The translations under genes and the position numbers were made by a program. Below, piece after piece: positions 24,540 to 34,515 of a stretch of 36,769 nt of DNA. This DNA comes from Lederbergia panacisoli. GTDB lineage: Bacteria > Bacillota > Bacilli > Bacillales > Bacillaceae_C. The stretch is taken from positions 1-36,769 of the forward strand of contig NZ_JANJGU010000023.1 of assembly GCF_024626525.1 (NCBI RefSeq), read 5' to 3'. Each line of letters starts with the position of its first letter. Position 1 is the stretch's first letter. The notes under the pieces are model-generated. The model was not told where the DNA came from, did no database searches, and was given only the letters and a program-made list of their open reading frames with translations.

Positions 24540-25415
24540 ATGAATTATCGGTTAAAAAGTAATACTATTGGTTGGTCTTTTATCATAATTTCAGTCATCT
24601 TTATTTGTTGGTTTTACTTTTATCCAATGATTCAGGCTTTGATCTTATCCTTTAAGTCTGGTGTCGGTGTGAACTTACAGTTTGTAGGGCTTAATAATTA
24701 TGTCCGATTGTTTAGTGATCCTACTTTTATTGCAGCGATTACGAATACGTTTATTTATTTAATCGTTCAAGTGCCGATCATGATTATTTTGGCTTTATTT
24801 ATTTCAGTACTACTAAATGACCGCACACTGAAATTTAAAGGATTTTTTAGAACGGCGATTTTCTTGCCTTGTGTCACTTCCCTCGTTGCGTACTCGGTTA
24901 TCTTTAAGTATTTATTCGCTACAAATGGACTAGTCAACAAGCTGTTATTATCGCTTTCCTTAATACCTGATCCAATCCAATGGTTGACCAACCCTTTTTG
25001 GGCAAAAATAACAATCATCATTGCAATTACATGGAGATGGACCGGATATAATATGATTTTCTATCTTTCTGCTCTTCAAAATGTTGATCCATCTATTTAT
25101 GAGGCGGCCAAAATTGACGGAGCCTCCGGTGTGCATCAGTTTTTTAAAATCACAATTCCTTTATTAAAACCGATTATCTTATTTACTTCCATTACCTCAA
25201 CGATTGGGACACTGCAAATTTTTGATGAAATAATGAATATTACAAAAGGCGGTCCAGGAAACACGACAACCTCTATATCGCAATACATATACAATCTTTC
25301 CTTTAAATACACTCCTGATTTTGGGTATGCTGCAACGGTATCTTATGTAATCGTGATTTTGATTGTCTTGTTCTCAATCCTACAATTTAAAGTGGCAGGT
25401 GATCGCGATGTTTAG
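24540..25415 (+). CDS. Sugar ABC transporter permease 1 (MalF-like)
   Basis: First membrane subunit of the importer, 291 aa with six predicted helices. The conserved EAA loop is YEAAKIDGASGVHQFFKITI (about residues 190-210), which contacts the ATPase. Further family features are FVGLNNYVRLFSDP near the N-terminus and FDEIMNITKGGPGNTT, typical of CUT1 permeases. I use the ATG at 24540 (AAGGAG upstream); an upstream in-frame extension runs through the hairpin and is rejected. It overlaps permease 2 by 8 bp. Confidence 0.92.
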   Translation: MNYRLKSNTIGWSFIIISVIFICWFYFYPMIQALILSFKSGVGVNLQFVGLNNYVRLFSDPTFIAAITNTFIYLIVQVPIMIILALFISVLLNDRTLKFKGFFRTAIFLPCVTSLVAYSVIFKYLFATNGLVNKLLLSLSLIPDPIQWLTNPFWAKITIIIAITWRWTGYNMIFYLSALQNVDPSIYEAAKIDGASGVHQFFKITIPLLKPIILFTSITSTIGTLQIFDEIMNITKGGPGNTTTSISQYIYNLSFKYTPDFGYAATVSYVIVILIVLFSILQFKVAGDRDV

Positions 25416-26232
25416 CATAAAACGTTTTTTCGTTTATCTCTTTTTAATCATAGCCGCTTTCGTTTCCATCTTTCCATTTTTATGGATGATTTTAAGTATG
25501 ACCAATAAATCGGTGGATGTTACAAAGGGAAGATTATTGCCAGGAAGCTATTTGATTGAAAATATCACCAACTTATTTACGACAGTTGAAATTGTCCCGG
25601 CACTCATTAATTCCTTTATTGTTTCCGTTTCCACAACAATATTGGCTTTACTAATTGCTTCTTTAGCAGGATATGGATTTGAAATATATAGAAGTACGGC
25701 AAAGGATGCCGTTTTTAACTTTCTTTTATTGTCGATGATGATTCCATTTGCAGCCTTAATGGTTCCTTTGTATCGCATGTTCGGGAGCATTTCACAAGTT
25801 GCACCTATATTTGGAATAGATACATTGGCTGCAGTTGTTCTACCGACAATTACGACGGCGTTCTTAATTTTTTTCTTTAGACAAAGCTCGAAAATGTTTT
25901 CGCGGGAACTAATCGAGGCCGGGCGGATCGACGGTCTAAGTGAAATAGGAATCTTTCTACGCATCTTCCTTCCTACGATGAAGACGACGTATGCCGCCGC
26001 AGCAATCATTACCTTTATGTCCAGTTGGAATAATTATTTATGGCCACTCGTCGTATTACAAACACCTGAAAAAAGAACAATCCCTCTCCTCATTTCCAAT
26101 CTTGGAGCCGGCTACTCACCTGACTACGGTGTCATTATGACAGCAATCGTGATTGCGACGCTGCCGACAGCTATCGTATTTTTCCTAATGCAAAAGCATT
26201 TCGTAGCGGGAATGATGGGATCGGTAAAATAA
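25408..26232 (+). CDS. Sugar ABC transporter permease 2 (MalG-like)
   Basis: Second membrane subunit, 274 aa with six helices. The EAA loop is IEAGRIDGLSEIGIFLRIFL; further MalG-type signatures are MIPFAALMVPLYRMF and FMSSWNNYLWPLVVLQTPE. The ATG at 25408 lies inside the end of permease 1, with AGGTGA as binding site, so the two are coupled. No ATP-binding subunit follows; in Bacillus such importers commonly share the MsmX ATPase encoded elsewhere. The gene ends at a strong terminator. Confidence 0.92.
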   Translation: MFSIKRFFVYLFLIIAAFVSIFPFLWMILSMTNKSVDVTKGRLLPGSYLIENITNLFTTVEIVPALINSFIVSVSTTILALLIASLAGYGFEIYRSTAKDAVFNFLLLSMMIPFAALMVPLYRMFGSISQVAPIFGIDTLAAVVLPTITTAFLIFFFRQSSKMFSRELIEAGRIDGLSEIGIFLRIFLPTMKTTYAAAAIITFMSSWNNYLWPLVVLQTPEKRTIPLLISNLGAGYSPDYGVIMTAIVIATLPTAIVFFLMQKHFVAGMMGSVK

Positions 26233-26268
26233 AACTTGTAGAGTAATTTTTTCTCTACAAGTTTTTAT
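26232..26268 (+). terminator. Intrinsic terminator of the ABC importer operon
   Basis: A perfect 12-bp stem, AAACTTGTAGAG (26232-26243) with CTCTACAAGTTT (26253-26264), runs into TTTTT. It begins at the stop codon of permease 2. Confidence 0.9.
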
Positions 26269-26273
26269 TTGTG

Positions 26274-26315
26274 AATTGTGTTAAAGTTGTTTGAGTGCCT
26301 GGCACTCAAACAATT
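26274..26315. repeat. REP-like palindromic repeat cluster 3 (one copy)
   Basis: A single copy with a perfect 27-bp palindrome (26287-26313), identical in the palindrome to the second copy of cluster 2. It directly follows the importer terminator. Confidence 0.85.
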
Positions 26316-26408
26316 CCTAAAAAACAAGCAATGAAATATAAAAAGGTATATTGTATAATAGATATTAGTTTCAGAATACTAAGTTTTTGAACGGAGGAGT
26401 GATGTCCG

Positions 26409-27002
26409 TTGCGACTATTGTGGGACTTGGATGGAACAATATTTGATACATATCCAGCGATATTAAATAGTTTTTGTTCTGTTTATGAAGAAGTCCATGG
26501 AAAATCTGTTGATAAGACAGAAGCGCTTCGTTGGTTAAAAAAAACGTCTAAAGAGGCGTTTGCGCATTTCGGTATTTCGGAAGACTTCAGAGAAAGATTT
26601 AAGGAATTAGATCATGCCGAAGCTGAGGCTGGGAGTCCTCCTTTTGAAGGGATTGAATCCATTTTAGCTGCTGCAGATGTAAATGTAATTGTGACACATC
26701 GCACAAGGGCATCCACAAAGGAACTGCTTGTTAAATGGGGGTTATTCGACTATTTCGATGAAATTGTCAGCCCTGATGATGATGGATTTCCAAGAAAACC
26801 CGATGTAGGCGCATATGAATATGTTCGTAATAAATACCAATTAGATTGGGCGATTGGTGATCGGGCACTTGATTTAATACCGGCGAAAGCGGTTGGAATG
26901 AAAACTTGTGCATTTCAAAATAAGGATATCGAAGCAGATTTACACATCGACGCGTATACTTCAGCCTTCCTTGAAAAATTAAAATATGGGGGTAGCGAAT
27001 AA
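26409..27002 (+). CDS. HAD-family hydrolase of the NAD salvage operon
   Basis: A 197-aa phosphatase of the haloacid dehalogenase family. Motif I is WDLDGTIFDTYP at the N-terminus (two catalytic aspartates), motif II is VIVTHRTR, and motifs III/IV appear as FPRKPDVGAY and WAIGDRALDLIPA. A helical cap lies at about residues 20-70. The start is the TTG at 26409 with GGAGG eleven bases upstream. A TATAAT at 26354-26359 may be the -10 of the operon promoter, but the -35 is poor. The stop is one base before pncA, so a role in NMN or nicotinate nucleotide turnover is possible, by inference from context. Confidence 0.85.
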   Translation: MRLLWDLDGTIFDTYPAILNSFCSVYEEVHGKSVDKTEALRWLKKTSKEAFAHFGISEDFRERFKELDHAEAEAGSPPFEGIESILAAADVNVIVTHRTRASTKELLVKWGLFDYFDEIVSPDDDGFPRKPDVGAYEYVRNKYQLDWAIGDRALDLIPAKAVGMKTCAFQNKDIEADLHIDAYTSAFLEKLKYGGSE

Positions 27003-27003
27003 G

Positions 27004-27561
27004 ATGAAAAAAGCACTTTTAAACGTAGACTATACATATGATTTTGTAGCCGAGGATGGTCGGCTTACGTGCGGTGAACCTGGTCAGAAAATTGAAGGCA
27101 GAATCTTTTCATTAACCCAAAAGTTTATTGAAGATGGTGATTTTGTCGTCCTCGCCATTGACAAACATACGGAAGGTAATGAATACCACCCAGAAGCAAA
27201 ACTATTTCCTCCGCATAATATTGAAGGAACAAGTGGTAGAGAATTATATGGAAAGCTTTACTTACTTTATGAAAAGCATAAGAATGATTCAAATGTTTAT
27301 TATATGGATAAAACAAGATATAGTGCATTTGCGGGAACAGATCTTGAAATAAAGCTTCGTGAGCGCGGAATCGAAGAAGTGCATCTATGTGGCGTTTGTA
27401 CGGATATTTGTGTATTGCATACGGCTGTTGATGCTTATAATAAAGGCTTTCAGATAGTCGTACATGAAGATGCTGTTGCAAGTTTTAATCAAGCAGGACA
27501 TGAATGGGCATTAGGCCATTTTGCACAGACCCTAGGAGCGAAAGTAGTATCAGGAAACTGA
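27004..27561 (+). CDS. pncA: Nicotinamidase PncA
   Basis: Hydrolyses nicotinamide to nicotinate and ammonia, the first step of NAD salvage. The 185-aa isochorismatase-fold protein has LLNVDYTYDFV with the catalytic aspartate, a metal site in IDKHTEGNEYHP, the catalytic-lysine region MDKTRYSAFAGTDLE, and the nucleophile cysteine in LCGVCTDICVLHTA. The ATG at 27004 has GGGGGT upstream, inside the end of the HAD gene. The pncB gene follows 18 bp later. The whole set matches the salvage route nicotinamide to nicotinate to NaMN to NAD. Confidence 0.93.
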   Translation: MKKALLNVDYTYDFVAEDGRLTCGEPGQKIEGRIFSLTQKFIEDGDFVVLAIDKHTEGNEYHPEAKLFPPHNIEGTSGRELYGKLYLLYEKHKNDSNVYYMDKTRYSAFAGTDLEIKLRERGIEEVHLCGVCTDICVLHTAVDAYNKGFQIVVHEDAVASFNQAGHEWALGHFAQTLGAKVVSGN

Positions 27562-27579
27562 CATTTGGAGTGGTTTACA

Positions 27580-29049
27580 GTGAACGATCATTATAAAGAC
27601 GATGGTTTGGCTTTGCATACAGATCTATATCAAATAAATATGGCGAAAACATATTGGCAAGACGGAATTCATAATCGTAAAGCTGTTTTCGATCTTTATT
27701 TTCGAAAAATGCCTTTCGCAAATGGATATGCCATTTTTGCTGGCTTAGAAAAAATCATTCATTTTATTAAAGATTTTCGATTCAGTGAAACCGATATTGA
27801 ATATTTGCAAGAGGAAGTTGGCTATGAAGAAGAATTCGTCGATTTTTTAAGAGATATAAAGTTCACTGGGACGATCCGTTCGATGAAAGAAGGGGAAGTT
27901 GTTTTTAACAATGAACCGATCTTACAAGTAGAAGCGCCCCTTGTAGAAGCTCAACTAATCGAAACAGCCTTACTTAACATTGTGAATTATCAAACATTAA
28001 TTGCAACAAAGGCTTCACGTATAAAACAAGTTGTTGGGGATGAAACAGCGCTTGAATTTGGTTCAAGAAGAGCCCAAGAGCTTGATGCGGCACTTTGGGG
28101 AACACGAGCAGCCTTCATCGGCGGGTTTGATGGAACGAGTAATGTTCGAGCTGGCAAAATTTTTGATATGCCCGTTGCAGGAACTCATGCTCATTCCATG
28201 GTGCAGGCATACAAGGATGATTATACGGCTTTTATGAAATATGCTGAATCCCATCGTGATTGTGTGTTTTTAGTAGATACGTATGATACCTTGAGATCAG
28301 GAGTGCCTGCTGCAATCAAAGTGGCAAAAGAACTTGGAAAACAAATCAATTTTAAAGGAATTCGCCTTGATAGCGGAGACATGGCTTTCTTGTCAAAAGA
28401 AGCGAGAAGAATGCTGGATGAGGCGGGCTTAAAAGATGCGAAGATCTTCGCATCAAGCGATTTAGATGAATATACGATTTTACATTTAAAAGCACAAGGT
28501 GCGAGAATCGATTCATGGGGTGTTGGTACGAAATTAATTACAGCATATGATCAGCCTGCATTGGGAGCAGTATATAAACTTGTCTCCATCGAAAATGATC
28601 ATGGCGAAATGGAAGATACAATAAAAATTTCAAGCAATGCTGAAAAAGTAACGACCCCCGGAAGAAAAAAGGTTTATCGAATTATTAATAGGATAAATCG
28701 TAAATCAGAGGGTGATTATATTACATTATGGGATGAGTTGCCTGAAGAAGAGCCCCGGCTTAAAATGTTCCATCCTGTTCATACTTATATTAGTAAGTTT
28801 GTAACCGACTTTGATGCTATTAATTTACATGAAGTGATTTTCGACAATGGCGAGCTTATGTACCGTTTGCCTGAACTAAAGGAAATCCAAGGGTATGCGA
28901 AGGAAAGTCTTAGTTTGCTTTGGGATGAATATAAAAGATCTCTCAATCCAGAAGAATACCCTGTCGATCTTAGCCAAAGATGCTGGGATAATAAAATGAG
29001 AAATATTGAAGAAGTGAAAGAAAAAGTGAGTAAACTTAAAAAGTCATAG
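27580..29049 (+). CDS. pncB: Nicotinate phosphoribosyltransferase PncB
   Basis: Converts nicotinate and PRPP to nicotinate mononucleotide, with ATP use. The 489-aa protein shows [17 protein letters not shown] near the N-terminus, then [19 protein letters not shown]. The central [10 protein letters not shown] and [15 protein letters not shown] and [11 protein letters not shown] carry the active-site histidine and phosphate contacts, and [11 protein letters not shown] follows. These are family hallmarks. I use the GTG at 27580, nine bases after GGAG, rather than the TTG at 27565. The nadE gene begins 16 bp after its stop. Confidence 0.94.
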   Translation: MNDHYKDDGLALHTDLYQINMAKTYWQDGIHNRKAVFDLYFRKMPFANGYAIFAGLEKIIHFIKDFRFSETDIEYLQEEVGYEEEFVDFLRDIKFTGTIRSMKEGEVVFNNEPILQVEAPLVEAQLIETALLNIVNYQTLIATKASRIKQVVGDETALEFGSRRAQELDAALWGTRAAFIGGFDGTSNVRAGKIFDMPVAGTHAHSMVQAYKDDYTAFMKYAESHRDCVFLVDTYDTLRSGVPAAIKVAKELGKQINFKGIRLDSGDMAFLSKEARRMLDEAGLKDAKIFASSDLDEYTILHLKAQGARIDSWGVGTKLITAYDQPALGAVYKLVSIENDHGEMEDTIKISSNAEKVTTPGRKKVYRIINRINRKSEGDYITLWDELPEEEPRLKMFHPVHTYISKFVTDFDAINLHEVIFDNGELMYRLPELKEIQGYAKESLSLLWDEYKRSLNPEEYPVDLSQRCWDNKMRNIEEVKEKVSKLKKS

Positions 29050-29065
29050 GTCAGGAGGAATCGCA

Positions 29066-29893
29066 ATGGATGAACTCCAAAAGCAAATTATTGAAGAACT
29101 AAAAGTGCTGCCGGAAATAGACGCACAAGAAGAAATTCGCAAAAGTATCGACTTTATGAAGGATTACATGGAGAAATACCCCTTTTTTAACGGATTTGTG
29201 TTGGGGATTTCTGGAGGACAGGATTCCACGCTTGTTGGAAAACTTGCCCAAATGGCCGTTGACGAATTAAATGAAGGACGAGATTTAGAAAAATATAAAT
29301 TTATTGCTGTTCGCCTTCCATACGGCACGCAAAGTGATTCCAGCGATGTAGATGATGTTTTAGATTTCATAAACCCTAGTGTCATGTACGAAGTGAACAT
29401 TAAAAATGCTGTTGATGCAAGTGTTCAGGCTATGAAAGAGGGCGGTGTCGATATTTCCGATTTTACAAAAGGGAATGAAAAAGCCCGGGAACGCATGAAA
29501 GTTCAATATAGCATCGCCGCTATGAATAATTGCGTAGTTCTAGGTACAGATCAAGCAGCGGAAGCTTTGACAGGATTTTTTACTAAATTTGGTGATGGCG
29601 GCTCTGATTTAGTACCGATTTTCCGCCTGAATAAAAGACAAGGTAGGCAAATATTGAAGGAACTTGGATGTCCGGAACATTTATATATGAAAGTTCCTAC
29701 TGCAGATCTCGAAGATAATCGACCACTACTCCCTGATGAAGTGGCTCTTGGAGTATCTTATGACGAAATTGATGATTACCTTGAAGGAAAAGAAGTTTCG
29801 GAAACGGCGAAAAATACAATCGAAGCATTATATCTAAAATCAGCACATAAAAGACATTTACCAATTAATATATTTGACAACTTTTGGAAGTAG
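29066..29893 (+). CDS. nadE: NAD synthase NadE (ammonia-dependent)
   Basis: Amidates deamido-NAD to NAD using ATP and ammonia. At 275 aa it is of the short ammonia-dependent type, without an N-terminal nitrilase domain. The PP-loop is SGGQDS (49-54). Other conserved parts are [57 protein letters not shown], and [20 protein letters not shown] precedes the ATG at 29066. It is the last gene of the operon and is followed by a strong terminator. Only nadD, the step between pncB and nadE, is missing here, as is normal. Confidence 0.95.
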   Translation: MDELQKQIIEELKVLPEIDAQEEIRKSIDFMKDYMEKYPFFNGFVLGISGGQDSTLVGKLAQMAVDELNEGRDLEKYKFIAVRLPYGTQSDSSDVDDVLDFINPSVMYEVNIKNAVDASVQAMKEGGVDISDFTKGNEKARERMKVQYSIAAMNNCVVLGTDQAAEALTGFFTKFGDGGSDLVPIFRLNKRQGRQILKELGCPEHLYMKVPTADLEDNRPLLPDEVALGVSYDEIDDYLEGKEVSETAKNTIEALYLKSAHKRHLPINIFDNFWK

Positions 29894-29907
29894 ATTGACG
29901 AATAAAT

Positions 29908-29957
29908 GGGACAGGTATAAAGTATCAAAAAATGATACTTTTCTCCTGTCCTTTTTA
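29908..29957 (+). terminator. Intrinsic terminator of the NAD salvage operon
   Basis: Outer stem GGACAGG (29909-29915) with CCTGTCC (29945-29951), nested inner stem AGTATCA/TGATACT, followed by TTTTT. Confidence 0.88.
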
Positions 29958-30073
29958 CTTTCAATTTACGGGAGGATTTTCCCGGTTTAGACAGAATATT
30001 AATATAATACGAAAAATGTATAAGCGCTAAGGTTAGACAGCTAAAGAAAAATATAAACGGCGGGTGGATATGG

Positions 30074-31030
30074 ATGAACAGCGATATGATGCAGCAGCAA
30101 ATTAAAAAGATTTTACAAAATATTGAAAAGGTCATGATTGGAAAAACAGATGTTGCTAGACTTAGTCTATTAGCCCTTTTAGCAGAAGGTCATGTGCTGC
30201 TAGAAGATGTTCCTGGAGTAGGTAAAACAATGATGGTGAGAGCTTTGGCAAAATCAGTAAATGCCTCATTTAAACGAATTCAATTTACCCCAGACTTACT
30301 TCCTTCCGATGTATTAGGGGTCTCTATATATAATCAAAAGGAAATGGAATTTACTTTTAGACCAGGACCAATTGTCGGGAATATTATACTAGCTGATGAA
30401 ATTAATCGAACTTCCCCAAAAACACAGTCAGCTTTATTAGAGGGAATGGAAGAAAAAAGCATCACCGTTGACGGTGTCACTCTCCAATTGGAAAAACCGT
30501 TTTTTGTAATGGCCACGCAAAACCCAATTGAATATGAAGGAACGTACCCATTGCCGGAAGCCCAACTTGATCGCTTTTTATTAAAAATGAAAATGGGCTA
30601 CCCTACTGCAAAAGAAGAAGTGGAGGTCTTGACGAGATCACAAAAAGTACCGCCAATTGAAGAATTAAAACCAGTTATATCGTTAGAAGAATTAAGGGAT
30701 CTTCAGCAGCAAGTGAAAGAAACCTATGTAGAGGAAACATTAAAACAGTATATTGTTGAACTTGCAAATCGAACGAGAAACCATCCAAATGTGTATTTGG
30801 GTGCAAGCCCGCGTGCATCCATCGCACTAATGAAGGCTTCGCAAGCACTTGCGTTTTTATCGGGAAGAGACTATGTTATTCCCGACGATATTCAGTATTT
30901 AACACCATTTGTATTTTCTCATCGGATGATTTTAAAGGCGGATGCAAAATACCAAGGCATCACAACTGAATATATTTTGAATGAACTTATAGAAAAAACT
31001 CACGTCCCAATAAAAAGGGCTGTTAAGTAA
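30074..31030 (+). CDS. yeaC: MoxR-family AAA+ ATPase
   Basis: A 318-aa AAA+ chaperone-like ATPase. Walker A is EDVPGVGKT (about residues 43-51), Walker B is IILADEINRTSP, sensor 1 is FVMATQNPIEYEGTYPLPEA, and the arginine-finger/lid region contains GASPRASIALMKASQA. The MoxR lineage acts with a DUF58 and a transglutaminase-like or VWA partner. Here those two genes follow directly, as yeaC-yeaD-yebA do in B. subtilis. The start is the ATG at 30074 after GGGTGG. Confidence 0.93.
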   Translation: MNSDMMQQQIKKILQNIEKVMIGKTDVARLSLLALLAEGHVLLEDVPGVGKTMMVRALAKSVNASFKRIQFTPDLLPSDVLGVSIYNQKEMEFTFRPGPIVGNIILADEINRTSPKTQSALLEGMEEKSITVDGVTLQLEKPFFVMATQNPIEYEGTYPLPEAQLDRFLLKMKMGYPTAKEEVEVLTRSQKVPPIEELKPVISLEELRDLQQQVKETYVEETLKQYIVELANRTRNHPNVYLGASPRASIALMKASQALAFLSGRDYVIPDDIQYLTPFVFSHRMILKADAKYQGITTEYILNELIEKTHVPIKRAVK

Positions 31031-31031
31031 C

Positions 31032-32255
31032 ATGAAATTGATATTTAGACGAAATCGGCTTTTTGCTAAAATGAAACCCTTTTTCGGTCTCGTTTTATTA
31101 CTTTTGCTCTTAGTTATAACGTATTCTTACGCCATGTTTCAAGGGGGATTTGTTAGCTGGTTTTTATTTTTCAGCTTTCTTCCGTTTGCCCTCTATTCTA
31201 TCAGTCTATTAATCTATCCGTTAAATGACTTTCAAATCAAGCGAGTATTTAGTCCAACCCAATTAAGTTCTGGCGACGAAGTAACGGTTAAAGTCTCGTT
31301 AACAAGAAAATTCCCTTTTCCCCTTTTATTTTTAATCGTTGCGGATTGGGTTCCGGAAGGTTTTTATAATCGAGAAAATAAGAAAATATTGTTTCCAGGC
31401 TTTAAAAGAAGATTTGAATACCAATATAAAATTAATAAAATTCCGCGGGGAGAGCATGTTTTTGAAGCCTTTCGTTTTAAAACAGGAGATGCCCTTGGAT
31501 TAGTCGAGAAGGAAAAGTGGTACGACAGCAGAGAAATACTTTTAGTCTATCCCCAATTTGAAGAAATTATATATCGCGCTCTGGAAAGCCAATATGAACA
31601 AGGCGGTACTTCATCTGCGATGCAATTTCAGAAGGATACCTCCCTTGTAGCTGGTATCAGGCAATATCAGCCGGGTGATCGTTTTTCATGGATTGATTGG
31701 AAGGCGCTCGCACGTACGAATGATATGATGTCAAAGGAATTTGAAATTAGGCAAACAAATGACCTTTTGCTCATATTGGATCGCACTAAATCGGGGAATT
31801 TCGAAGAAACGGTTAAATTTACTGCCTCCGTCACGAAATCAGTTCTAAAATATGGGGGCCAAATTGGTCTATTTTCTGCTGGAAAAGATAAAACATTTTT
31901 ACCCATTCGGGGCGGGGGCCAGCAGGAACAACAGATTTTCCTACATCTTGCCAAGGTAAAGGCAGATAGCTCGGTTCCTTTAGTCAATATCATTGAAAAT
32001 GAATCAATTCTATTTAACCAGCCATCTGTGATGATCGTAGTAACATCCATTTTAAGCAAAGAATTGATTGACCAAGCGGGAGTTTTTATACGACGAAGAG
32101 GAACGTTTGTCGTTTATTATATTAAAAATAGAAACGAGCATATAACTCAAAAAGAACTTATGCTTAAAGCTTCGGCAAGGCAAAAAGGCATCATAATGAT
32201 TTCACTCTATGATGACGAATTTCGAACGGCATTTATGGAGGTGAGGCGTGCATGA
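31032..32255 (+). CDS. yeaD: DUF58 domain protein
   Basis: A 407-aa membrane protein with two N-terminal helices (about residues 16-33 and 39-58), a beta-rich extracytoplasmic region, and the DUF58 core. The core motif is AGIRQYQPGDRFSWIDWKAL (about 204-223), followed by ARTNDMMSKEFE and the VWA-like start DLLLILDRTKSG. It is thought to be a partner of the MoxR ATPase; the exact reaction is unknown. It begins one base after the MoxR stop and overlaps the next gene by 4 bp (ATGA). Confidence 0.92.
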   Translation: MKLIFRRNRLFAKMKPFFGLVLLLLLLVITYSYAMFQGGFVSWFLFFSFLPFALYSISLLIYPLNDFQIKRVFSPTQLSSGDEVTVKVSLTRKFPFPLLFLIVADWVPEGFYNRENKKILFPGFKRRFEYQYKINKIPRGEHVFEAFRFKTGDALGLVEKEKWYDSREILLVYPQFEEIIYRALESQYEQGGTSSAMQFQKDTSLVAGIRQYQPGDRFSWIDWKALARTNDMMSKEFEIRQTNDLLLILDRTKSGNFEETVKFTASVTKSVLKYGGQIGLFSAGKDKTFLPIRGGGQQEQQIFLHLAKVKADSSVPLVNIIENESILFNQPSVMIVVTSILSKELIDQAGVFIRRRGTFVVYYIKNRNEHITQKELMLKASARQKGIIMISLYDDEFRTAFMEVRRA

Positions 32256-34429
32256 TCAAGAAGCATTACGGTTCTATCCTCATCTTGTATGTGTTTGGGT
32301 TCCTGTTATTATGGGAATGGCTTCGGCCGCTTGATCAAATTACCCCTACAGGCAAAATCCATTATTTCGTTGTGTTTATCGCAGCCTCTCTATTACTAAA
32401 TGCTCTACCAGTCTATGGCTGGCTTCGTCGATTGATAAAGATAAGCATTATTTTAGTATTTCTTTTTGCGGTGTTTGGTCGTCAGGAACCAAGCGCATTT
32501 ACTTGGATGGAAACATTTTTAAAAGACATTTATGTAAATGTGAAGCTGTTGTTATCAGCTAATGTTTATGATTTATCAGATATGTTTCGGACGTTACTGT
32601 TTTATATATTAATTTGGATTATGACCTATCTTCTTTCATATTGGCTTACCATTCGGAAAAAGATATTTATTTTTTATATGATGACCGTTGTTTACGTTGC
32701 TGTATTAGACACGTTTACAATATATAACGGAGAGTGGGCTATTGTCCGAATTGTATTTATTGGCTTTACATTACTCGGAATATTGTTTTTTCAGCGTCTT
32801 CTTGATAAAGAGCAAATTCGAAACCGCGGCACTCTTTTAAGTAGATGGGTGTTTCCCCTTATCGTTATGATTGTAGCAAGTGTTTTTATAGGATATGCCG
32901 CACCAAAAGCCGGTCCGATTTGGCCAGATCCCGTTCCATATTTTCAATCAACAGCTGATAATGTTTTTCCTAGAAAAGGGACAGTGGCTAGGATTGGATA
33001 CAGCAGCGATGATTCGGCATTAGGAGGACCTTTTTTAGGAGATAATCGGACTGTTTTTACAGTGAAAACTCCTACGAAGCAATATTGGCGAGTGGAGACG
33101 AAGGACGAATACACCGGAAGGGGCTGGGAGAAGATTGGAGATCCGGAGAGTAATGTGTTTTTTTCGGGTGATGAACTTCAATTAAATACAGAAGATGATC
33201 CTATCCGAAAAGCAACACTCGACTTTAAGATTTCCTACCCACATATCGTCCAACCTTATGGTTTTTTATCAGTTCATGGGAATGAAGACGGTTATTTTAA
33301 ATTCGCTCAAGGAGACAAGCTTTTGTCCTATGATTCCGAGGATGAGCCAACGAAACTTGATCATTATGAAATAGAATATATAAGATCAGCTTTTAGCTTA
33401 AAAGAAATGCGTGCGACTCATTCATCAGATGATTTGGATTATGTCTTTATGTTGAAATATACTCAGTTGCCTAAAACATTACCAGATCGGGTACGGGACT
33501 TGGCGGAGGAAATAACGAAAGATCAAGATAATTGGTATGATAAAGCAAAAGCCATTGAAAGATATTTTAAAACTGAAGGATTTATATATGATCAAACCGA
33601 TGTAGCGATCCCGGAAGAAGATCAAGATTATGTCGATCAGTTTTTATTTGACACAAAAATTGGATATTGCGATAACTTTTCAACTTCTATGGTTGCGATG
33701 CTTCGAGCGGTTGGCATACCAGCTAGATGGGCAAAAGGTTATGCAGCTGGACAATACTACGGAGAGACAGATGGCAAGGATCGGGTATACAAAGTGACAA
33801 ATAATGAAGCTCACTCATGGGTCGAGGTTTTTTTCCCAACACAAGGGTGGGTTCCGTTTGAGCCGACAATTGGGTTCAGCAACTTTGCCAGTATCGTTAA
33901 TGACGAGAAAAAGGATGCGGTTGCGCCAGTTGCACCCGTTATTAAGCCTTCAAAGCCAATTGAATTGGAAGACAAAGAGAATGATAAAAAAGAACATAAT
34001 AAACAAGTGAAAAAAGGGAATTCCACGACCGTCCTAAATAAAATTGATTCCTTTATGGAAGAAAATAAATACATTCTTATTTTAATTTTTGTTGCGGTGA
34101 TCATTATAGGTTTCTTGCTGTATTGGAAAAGGAGCAAATGGATACCGTATGTGCTTTTATGGAAATATAAAAGAAAAAGTGATGGGGATACGCTTGTCCA
34201 TGCGTACGAGGAATTATTAAAACAACTTGAACGTTTCGGTGTGAAGCGTAATATAGGACAGACACTCCGCGATTATGCGAACTATGTTGATTTTCATTTT
34301 GACACGACAGATATGAGCTCCTTAACACAGTGTTATGAGAGAGCGATTTATAGAGGAGACATACTTGAAACAGAATGGGAATATGCAAGTGAGTTATGGG
34401 AAAATTTAATTAAAAGAACAACAGGTTGA
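32252..34429 (+). CDS. yebA: Transglutaminase-like membrane protein (DUF3488/DUF4129)
   Basis: A 725-aa protein with about six or seven N-terminal helices (residues 10-220), an extracellular region, a transglutaminase core, a single helix near 605-627 and a cytosolic DUF4129-like tail. The core has Cys473 in IGYCDNFSTSM, His521 in NNEAHSWVEVFF, and GWVPFEPT at the position of the third catalytic residue. It is probably a cell-surface crosslinking enzyme or peptidase whose action needs the MoxR/DUF58 pair. The gene order with guaA downstream is as in B. subtilis. The -35 of the guaA promoter overlaps its stop codon. Confidence 0.92.
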   Translation: MIKKHYGSILILYVFGFLLLWEWLRPLDQITPTGKIHYFVVFIAASLLLNALPVYGWLRRLIKISIILVFLFAVFGRQEPSAFTWMETFLKDIYVNVKLLLSANVYDLSDMFRTLLFYILIWIMTYLLSYWLTIRKKIFIFYMMTVVYVAVLDTFTIYNGEWAIVRIVFIGFTLLGILFFQRLLDKEQIRNRGTLLSRWVFPLIVMIVASVFIGYAAPKAGPIWPDPVPYFQSTADNVFPRKGTVARIGYSSDDSALGGPFLGDNRTVFTVKTPTKQYWRVETKDEYTGRGWEKIGDPESNVFFSGDELQLNTEDDPIRKATLDFKISYPHIVQPYGFLSVHGNEDGYFKFAQGDKLLSYDSEDEPTKLDHYEIEYIRSAFSLKEMRATHSSDDLDYVFMLKYTQLPKTLPDRVRDLAEEITKDQDNWYDKAKAIERYFKTEGFIYDQTDVAIPEEDQDYVDQFLFDTKIGYCDNFSTSMVAMLRAVGIPARWAKGYAAGQYYGETDGKDRVYKVTNNEAHSWVEVFFPTQGWVPFEPTIGFSNFASIVNDEKKDAVAPVAPVIKPSKPIELEDKENDKKEHNKQVKKGNSTTVLNKIDSFMEENKYILILIFVAVIIIGFLLYWKRSKWIPYVLLWKYKRKSDGDTLVHAYEELLKQLERFGVKRNIGQTLRDYANYVDFHFDTTDMSSLTQCYERAIYRGDILETEWEYASELWENLIKRTTG

Positions 34430-34454
34430 CCATGTTTTAAATCAGGTTTAAAAT
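34426..34454 (+). promoter_or_regulatory. guaA: Sigma-A-like promoter of the riboswitch-guaA unit
   Basis: TTGACC (34426-34431), 17-bp spacer, TAAAAT (34449-34454). The RNA would start near 34461, about 55 bases before the purine aptamer. Confidence 0.6.
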
Positions 34455-34515
34455 AAACGCAGGTTAAATGTTGTGACGGTAATTAAATACATGACGACCG
34501 CCTGAATTGGCGAAA

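Noticed and set aside
27125-27481. Minus-strand open frame of 118 aa inside pncA
   Set aside because: Histidine- and tyrosine-rich shadow of the pncA coding sequence, without a binding site.
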